A stretch of 64,000 nt of DNA from Symsagittifera roscoffensis. Lineage: Eukaryota; Xenacoelomorpha; Acoela; Convolutidae. The notes beneath the pieces are model-generated. The model made no database searches and was not told the origin of the DNA. It saw nothing but the letters and a program-made list of their open reading frames with translations. This document shows, in pieces, positions 46,601-55,600 of the stretch. The stretch spans positions 39,976,397 through 40,040,396 of the forward strand of contig NC_087070.1 of NCBI RefSeq assembly GCF_963678635.1, written 5' to 3'. Position numbers and translations under genes: made by a program. Each line of letters opens with the position of its first letter. Position 1 is the stretch's first letter.

Positions 46601-49600
46601 TGAGCTTTAATCCATAGTTCGAAACTACAAGTCATTCACATTTTCTGGCCTCTTTGCAATTCTGCAATTGGAAAGCGCAAGTTGCCTACATTCTGGCAAA
46701 ATAATGTGAATAAAACTTAAAAACGAATAAAAAACCAAAAAAAATCGACTCAACGTGAGAAAGAAAAAAACAACACAACTTATACTGGGCGATATTGAAA
46801 ACGTTTCGTAAATCCCTGAGTGATTTTTTTTCAGAGTGAACAATCTTTGAAAACATTTGATACCTTGCATTTCCATGTTTTTGATGCAAAATCGATCACA
46901 ATTCACCAAATATTATGGACTGAAATCTGTGAGCTTAGTTACGAATTTTTTAAAATTGAATAAAAGTTATGATTGATTTTAACGGAAAACTTAAGATTTG
47001 AATCCAAAAAATGATGAGTCAACTTATCGGTCAGTTTTTTCAACTTCCTCTCATATGCGCCTTGGGCGGTTAATAATCATCAAACCTAGCCAACTGACAG
47101 TTGGAAAAGAGTAATGAACGCAAGAAAACTGAAAAAAAAATTGACTTGTTTTTTCAAAAACCTTCAGCTTTTGAATTTCGAAAAAAACGATGGCCTTAAA
47201 GCTCTATGCAATTGTAAAACAAATTATGATGGACACTTTATCGTTAAAATTAACCCATTTTGAGAAAACTGGATCAACAGGCAAAACTTTTTTTCTGCTG
47301 GGAAACCGATAATTAATTTCCATTTTCGAAATTAGAAGTCGATCACGTTTTTCGTGACCTTTACACTTTTGCTGTTCGATAGTGAAGTTGCCTTCCTTTA
47401 AACAATGAAAATGCATTGAACTTAAGAAAAAATCTTTCGTCAAATTGCAAAAAATCAAAATTGAGCGTGAACAAGTTTTTATGACTTTTTTTCCTGAAAA
47501 AAAAAATAAAATCAGCAAGACCAATATAAGAGTACTCACTATGTTCATTACTCTTAAACACTACTCACCAACAAACCACATTTAAAAATATTATGCTAAA
47601 GCAGCAAAGGTTAACCAGACATAATGCTATTGCTGCATGAGTGCCACAAAATAGATGCAAAATTTTTTTAGCGACTTAGGTTGGAGAAAAAATTTCAATT
47701 CGTAATATGATACTGCACTCCGCATGTAATGAAACTTTGAAAACAAACCCTCTTGTTGTAGTATTCTGTGTAGCGTTGGACGAAGTCATCAGAGAGCATT
47801 GCAAATTGGAACCCACCCCCGATCAAGTGCTTCATCCCCCGCAACATAGCCAAGAAGAACGGAACTGTAGGCTGAAACCACGCAGAAAAAAAACTTATTC
47901 AATTAAGTGAAGACTGATCTCATTCTCATCAAATGATTCCATAGGGAGGTTATTACTATAGGAAACGTGCGAATGGGAGAGAAAGTTCCATCAACATCCT
48001 TCCAAATGTCCAAAATGACAGATTTTCAACTATGCTTCTCAAAAAATGTTCTTGTCTAACTTTGAATATAATTGGACACGACAAGGTTACATTGTTACAT
48101 CTACCCACTATTTAGCATCAAAATCCTCGTCCACCGCATTATTTTCTGAATCAAATTGTTACTTTAGATTCGATGAGATAGCTACCCGCGCTCTAGAGAA
48201 TCAAAACATAGCCAACGGGTGGTGGTAAAAGTGTTGAAAATAACAAGGAAAACGAAAAAAAAAGGTTTGGACAAACTTTACAATTTCTAAGAAAAAAGAT
48301 ACCACATTGAAGCTCTTTGAATTTCGAGAATTGTTAATGATCGCAGCTTTTTTCTTTAAAAAATCTCATTTAGAGAAAACTGGATCAGGGTAATTTTTTA
48401 TTCTGCTGGGAACTCAAAGAAATTCAGCCCATTTTTGAAACTAGAAGTCATTCACACTTTTCGTGAATTTTACACTTTGCTCTTCAATAGTAGAGTTTGC
48501 GTTCTTTTTAACAAAAGAAAGGAACTGAACTCAAAAAACATCAAAAGTCTACCGCGAAAAATCAAATTTGAGCAAGAAAAAACTGCAAGATTTTTTCTTG
48601 CAAAAAAAATCAAGACCTATAAAAAAGAAAATCACTTCGTTATTTTACACTTAAAAAGATTCACGCAAAAACAGACTAATGCAAAATAACAGTATTCTTG
48701 AAAACTTTTCGAATTTTTGACCAATTTGAATTTGATTTCTTTCGTTTGACAAAAATTTTATTACTGACTCAAAACATTAAACACTACTCACACATCTCTT
48801 CATGACGATAGAGTCCATGAACTGATAGAAAGTCCGGTCATTCTGGTTGTTTTTCTAAAACACAGAATATTTTATGACTATAGTTCTATTTTTTGGCTCG
48901 GGCAAAAACACTTAGAAAAAACCAATTTTGGAGCAAGCTTTTTCTTGATTCGCAAATTAAGAAATGTCATTTGACTTGAATGAGTCTATGAAAACGCGTT
49001 CGATTCATCATAATTACACTTTGTCAAACGGCAACCTTGAATAAACAGCTCTTTATCCCCGTAATTAATTAATTTTGCACAGAGGCAAATTAGCATGGCA
49101 GATCTCCCAAAATTAGAGACAAAAGTCAGCGTTAAATAGCATGAAAAAAAACTACGAAGCGGCAACTAAGCAAGAAAAAATGATGTCAACTCGCAAGTTG
49201 GCCTCAACCGCTAGCTCCGTTGCGCTTACATTGGACAGGAGTGGTGCAATGCGCATGAATCAGTATTTGATTTGCCGTTGATCTAGATGTTTTTTTTGGT
49301 AATTAAAGCATCATTTGAATCTACATTTGCACCCCTAACTTAAGAGCGGTAAATCAGCACCAGAGCGTGTTATTTAAATTCGAATTTTGCTGCATTCTGA
49401 TTGGTCGACAATTCGCCGATGCAATCTACGTATGAAGTAGATCCGATCATTACCATTAGCTAGCTATTCGTTTTTTCGAGCTCTCTTTTGTTGCGAGTTG
49501 TCGCCGTATATTGAATATATGCATGTAGTGAAATATGAAATAACTGACGTATATGAATAGTTGTTCGAGCACAACTACATTCTTGAACATCTCCATGGTG

Positions 49601-52600
49601 ACTCCACAGTCCAGAAGTAGATTGACAAATTCGAACTTATTCTCCAACATGCACTCCACAAACACACTCTGCAGATACTCTGGCTGGAACTTATTCCTAC
49701 ACACAACAATTACAACAATCATAACATAATGTATCGAATCTTGGGATCATCTTAACTATTCCCCCCCTATGGTACCTTGTAAATAAAAACACTTTTCGCC
49801 AAGTTTAATTGTCAACTGGATTCGTTTTGTATTTCTCAGAAATGTGTTCTTGTCGCATTCCTATTGGTTGACGCTATTTCAATCCTTGTTAACTATATCC
49901 CCCCCCCATGTAATTGCTCAAAACATGTAATTGATCAAAACAAACATTGATCAGCGCACAAACTGCAAAATCCGTGAACAAACAAACTATGATTTCTATA
50001 TACTTTTTGCGATTGGATAAAGATGGGTCAATATGTATTTTTTTAAAACTCCACTTGAAAAATTAGGCTTAAGCTCGACCCCAAAAGTAATTCACAACTA
50101 TTGCGCATTTTGCTCTTTCGTCATTAGAGAGCGTAATTTGCCTTCCTTCTATCAAATGGATTTGAAATGAATTTTAGAAATCAGAACTCGGAAAATCTAA
50201 TTTGAGCATGAATCAACTTAAAAAATTTTTTTCCTAACAAATCCACACGACCTCGATAAAACTCTTTATTTCTTTCATTGACAATTAACAATCGAGCCTT
50301 TGCTTGATAAAAAACTCGACCCTTTTCTTAATTGAAAAAATAAAGGCATTTTTTTGATTTGATCTCTGACAGTGCTGCCTATCGCAGCAAAACAATAAAT
50401 TTTTTTAAGTTACTTGAATTTCTTTATAAACTGACACTCACATATTACTATATTTTTTCAGAACTTTCAAAGTTTTTATTCCCAAGATTCTTCGAAAAAC
50501 AATTTTTCTTACATAATAAGCTCCAAATTCTATTTACTCGCTCGAAATATAAAACTCAAAAAAAATCAACCGGTTTTTCTTGACATTGGCACCATTTTTG
50601 AACACCTTTTAAATTCGTTCGAATCACGACTGCAAGGGCTTTAATATGATTTATCATTAGAGCCATTCCCATAATTATTTCTGGTACCTGCTTCTGTTGA
50701 AGATGTTCTCGCGAGCACTATCCGGTCTGTTCCACTTAACTGAGAAGAACAGCTGTCGCTTCAGATCTTCCTCGTCGGGCTCCTTTTCGTCCTTTTGCAT
50801 CGCCCTCATCAGTGCCCCCAGAATCACCTTGTCCAGATCATTGTTCAGAGGATCCCGAATGGAATAGATGGTCACCTAAACCAACTGCTGCTGATTCGAG
50901 AACAGATTCGAAGAAAGTTACAGGCAGAGCTTTTACTATTAATTAATTACCAATTTGACCATTCCCCTTTATCGGACATAGCTTTTAACAGACACCCACA
51001 CAAAAATAGTTTTCGTGCTCGCTTTATTAATTTACTTTATTGTAGTAACGACCAAGGATTACACAACGTCAGCACTAACAGACCACAGCCGAAAGAATTT
51101 CTACGACTATAAAATCAAAAACAAAACTATCTCACCCTCGCAATCAATCAAGCCAACACTACAAACTCCTCAAATAGTCTCTTCCTGGTATAGCAGAATT
51201 GCAATGGCATTTCCACCCAAGCTCGCCCTCTAAAGTTAATTGTAAAGTAAGAAACCAATTTAATTGTAACATCTATTTTAGCTGTTACAATTTAATTGGT
51301 TTCTTACTGGTTTCTTACCTCGGAAACTATAATATAACTCCGAAAGACTCAGAAACAGAAGAAGCCCTTTCTTTCCTATATCCTAAGACTTCCCCTACCG
51401 AAGACATGATTTTTTTTGCTCCTAAGAATCGCAGAGTAGCTATCAATCAGCAATATCTACATCCCACTTAGATTTTCATCCCTCGAAGATTTACCGCGTT
51501 TATTGATGACTTACTCAATTAATCGGATGGAATAACGTTCCCAGACACAAACAACCACAGCCCATCATTGAACTCCTAAATTACCAAAGACGACCGCGTT
51601 GCCGTCATCGTTGATGAAATAACTGTCTCCGCTATTTTCCAGTGAATACTCCACTGCACAAACAAGGTACATCCCTGGACAACTAAATCTCCATTAGACC
51701 AAATTTAACCAAAAAAAACAGTCGCACACAGAAGAAACTAGCAGCCGTAGACCTTTGACTGTGTCGATTACCACACCCTGATTGATAAACCTAACGTTTT
51801 CGGGGCCCAACCGACGCTGGCTAAGCAACTATCAGAGATTAAAAAACAATCAAAAACAATGCGCAGCTGAGTCCCCCCAGGGTCAGTGACTTTCCCCATA
51901 CTATTCAACTTCTCTAGGAGTGACTCATGATCCACAGAGCATAAACATTATATCAATTGTCGAAGACTTCAACGTCTAAAAACAGAGCAAAAACATAAAG
52001 ACTTATCCACATTGTTTTCAAATATCCTTGAGTGTATATTTTTCGTTGAGAGCCCCCTCTAAAGGTTCTGTTTTTCTATTCTTTTCCGACTCAAAAATAT
52101 TTCGACTAGTCAGAATCTACAACCCACTTCTACCACTCAAGCACCGCCCCCAAACCAAAGTGCCCCTTGCTCGAGTATTTCGCCTACTGCAAAAGCCACA
52201 AAAGGAAAAAATGGGCTCTTAAAGCTCTTGCAGTATCCACCTGGAAAGTCTGCTAGCCACCCTCACGGCGATGACCAGACAAGTTTTAAAATACACACCT
52301 TCTTAGCATGGCCGTACACGGTAAGCAAGGCTGTCATCCCAAACTACAAACAGTTAAAAATGCAGCCCTCCATACCGTCACTGGATGCACTGAAATGACA
52401 AAAACAGACCATCTAGGCATCAATTGCCAAATACTCCCCATAACCCACCACGGGAAATGTCTCTCCTCGCAGTACTTTGAAAGCTGCCGCACCAACAACC
52501 ATTCCGTGCTCAAAACCATTGAAGGCAAAAAAAAATGATGCCAGCACTCTTAGCTGATCTACCGAATCACTTCGCTGATCATTAACCAGAAAAAAAAACA

Positions 52601-55600
52601 TCGCCAACTGATTTATCACCAACAAAAGGGAGTTATTTTTATCTAAAATTCTTTAAAGTATTTCTGGTCAAACGATTTATAATTTTGCTAATACTAGAGA
52701 TATTCAATGGAAAGATTAAAACCTGAGCGCGGTAAGAATTAAGGCACTAACCGCAAAAATTTTATAATTCAGAACATAGCCAATCGAAGACTGGAAAAGT
52801 GTAATGAACGCAAGTAAACATAAAAAAAATACTGACTTTCTTTAAAAAATCTCAACCTTCGAATTTCGCAGAAACAATAGATGCCCTTTAGGCTCCTTGA
52901 ATTTCTAGAACAATTTATGATTGGCGCTTTTTTGATAACATGAACCCAACTAAAGAAAACTGGATCAATAGGTAAAATTTTTATTCCGCTGGAGAACTAA
53001 AATTAAATTCCACTTTCGAAACTGGAAATTGTTCACGTTTTTTTGCGCCATTTACACGTTCGTATTTGGAGAGTTCTATTTACGTCACTTTCAGCAAATT
53101 AATTTTAATTGAACTCAAAAAGAGCATATATACATAAGTGCATTCATAAATGCAGCAATATGTATGAATGCACATCTGTAGTTATTAGACTTTTCAGACT
53201 TTTCCTGAAAAAAAAAACAAAAAAATCAGCAAGACCTATCTAAGAGTCTTCACTACGTTCATTAATCTTAATCATGTTAAATGAACATAAGGCCAGCTGA
53301 AAACAAGAGGACCTGAGAACGATCTTCGAACAGAAAATTACATCACACTTTCAAGGATAGCTTCATGAAATTAACATGGCAAATAGATGGAAATTAACAT
53401 AAAAAACAGTAGGAAAAGAGCAAGGAAACAGAAAAAAAACTGACTTCGTTTTTGATAGAAACTTGTATTTTCGATTTCAAAAAATCAGATGAACTTCAAG
53501 CTCTATAATACTCCAGAACAATTTATGATGATTGACACTTTTTTGATCAAAACTAACCCTTTTTGATAAAAACTAACCCATTTTGAAAAAATTTAGTGAA
53601 AAGATAATTTTTTTATTCCGCTGGAAAAGTTAAATTTAAATCCAATATCGAAACTACAAGTCGATCAAGTTTTTCGTGATTTTATAATTTCGCTGTTCGA
53701 TAGTTGAGTTTGAATGCCTTCGAAAAAAGGGAACAGACCGAATTTAAAAAATAGCGATCAGACAGTTGGAAAGACTCATGAACAAGGAAACAGAAAAAGG
53801 AAGCTGAGTTTTTTTAAACAGAAAAAGGACACTGAGTTTTTAAACAAAGGAAACAAAAAAAAAGCTGAGTTTTTAAATAAACAAAAAATCAATTTTATAA
53901 TTTCAAAAAAAAAATTCAAAAGTCTTTTTGAATTTTAGGAACAATTTATGATTGACAATTTTAGAAAAAAAAAATTAACTCAATTTGAAAAAACTGAATC
54001 AAAACGTGAATTTTTTCATTCCGCTTGGAAATCTGAAATTAAAATCCAATTTCGAAACTATAAGTCGATCAAGCTTTTTGTTACCTTTACACTTTTACTA
54101 CTCGATAGTTGAGTTCGCCTTCCTTTTAACAGAGGAATGAACTGAGCTTATTAAGAAGTCAAAAGTCAAACTGCGAAAAATCAAAACATGAGCGTGAATA
54201 ATTTTTCGACTTTTTCTGTTAAAACCAAGAAAAACATCACGACCGATATAAGAGTCTTCAATACGTTCATTGAATTGAATATTTGTGTAGAGCGGAAGCT
54301 GTACTTCGCAAGCACAAGCAAAAAATGGTTTTGAAAGAAAAAAGATAGCTCAGCAAAAAAAAATTAAAAAAACTAAGAAATTACGGAAACATGAAAAATA
54401 ATTTGAATCTAAGCAGAGACCTTTTTAGAACAATCAGCTGGCCTTATTTCAATCTGTTAAAATTAAATGAAAGCGTCAATTTTCAGATTAGTTTGACATG
54501 CTCAATGAAGTCGCGCTTACGCGTCGAGCATTCTTAGACAAGATCAAGCATAAAAAAGCGCAGATTTTAGTCCAGACAAATTGAAAACATTCTGACTTTG
54601 AAGTCTCCAAATTTTATCCAAAATAATCTGACCTTAACGACATCATTACATTTGAGCTCAGGGGGTCAACATTTAAGGGTTATACAAACCGTACCTCAAA
54701 AACAATTTCGACGCCCGTTGAAAAAATTGAATAACAGAATTCTCGCCAATGTATTGAACACGTTTTATGAGTGGTTGCACGAAAGGATCATATTTATTAT
54801 ACACAGCATACTACTACAAGACAAATCATTTACCACCAGCCTTACACGCAAATTTCAGTGAACCTAATTAGAAGAGCTGTCTAATGAATCCTAACATTTT
54901 CTCTTCTGGCCCCTTTTTTTCTCGGTAGAAAAACTTTCTCGGTAAAAATGGCTCAACAGCACATCAATAACTTTTATAGGGCTATACTTTTGCAGGAGCG
55001 CACTTTTGAAAAAAAATCAAAAAATCAAAAAAAATAGCCTGCATAGCGGAAAAAGTTTTTAAACTCAAGTCTCTTAATTGAATAAAAACAAGAAAAAAAC
55101 GAAAGTTCCTAGTATAATTTCCAATTATCACGTAAAAGTTGGCTTGAAAATGGTAAAAACCCAAACTTTTGTGTGCGTTCTGACTTTGAATGTCACAGAA
55201 GAAACAACTAGAAACCAAAATTCCTCTTAACTACGTTGTTGGAACATTAACGGTCAAAACTCGCATTCAGTAAGAAAGTACATCGAAATCAAAACAGAAA
55301 TCAGAACTTGAGCGCGAAAAGATAGAGATAGTTTTCCGGTAACAAGTTCCAAACTGAAAGAGAAAAATTGAGGAACAATTTTGCTAGGTCGCGAAATCAT
55401 AATTTGTGGCCGTATTAAACTGAAGCTCACGTATTTGTTGTTATCCTCTGCGCAAATTTCTCTCAAAAACATCAGTTGTTTGTCCAGGTTTTCCCTCCGC
55501 ATTTCTTCGGGGAGTTTCCTCCAACCGTAGCTGTTTAGCATTTCTGTCTCCAACTTCACCAACACATCACCATCGAATCTGCCCATTCGACGACGAGTGA

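Noticed and set aside
47840..47860. TIR-family left end (CAACATAGCCAAGA) inside exon 7 of TRPM
   Set aside because: The match is short and the text is explained by the coding sequence (A-M-L-R); the rest of the repeat does not follow.
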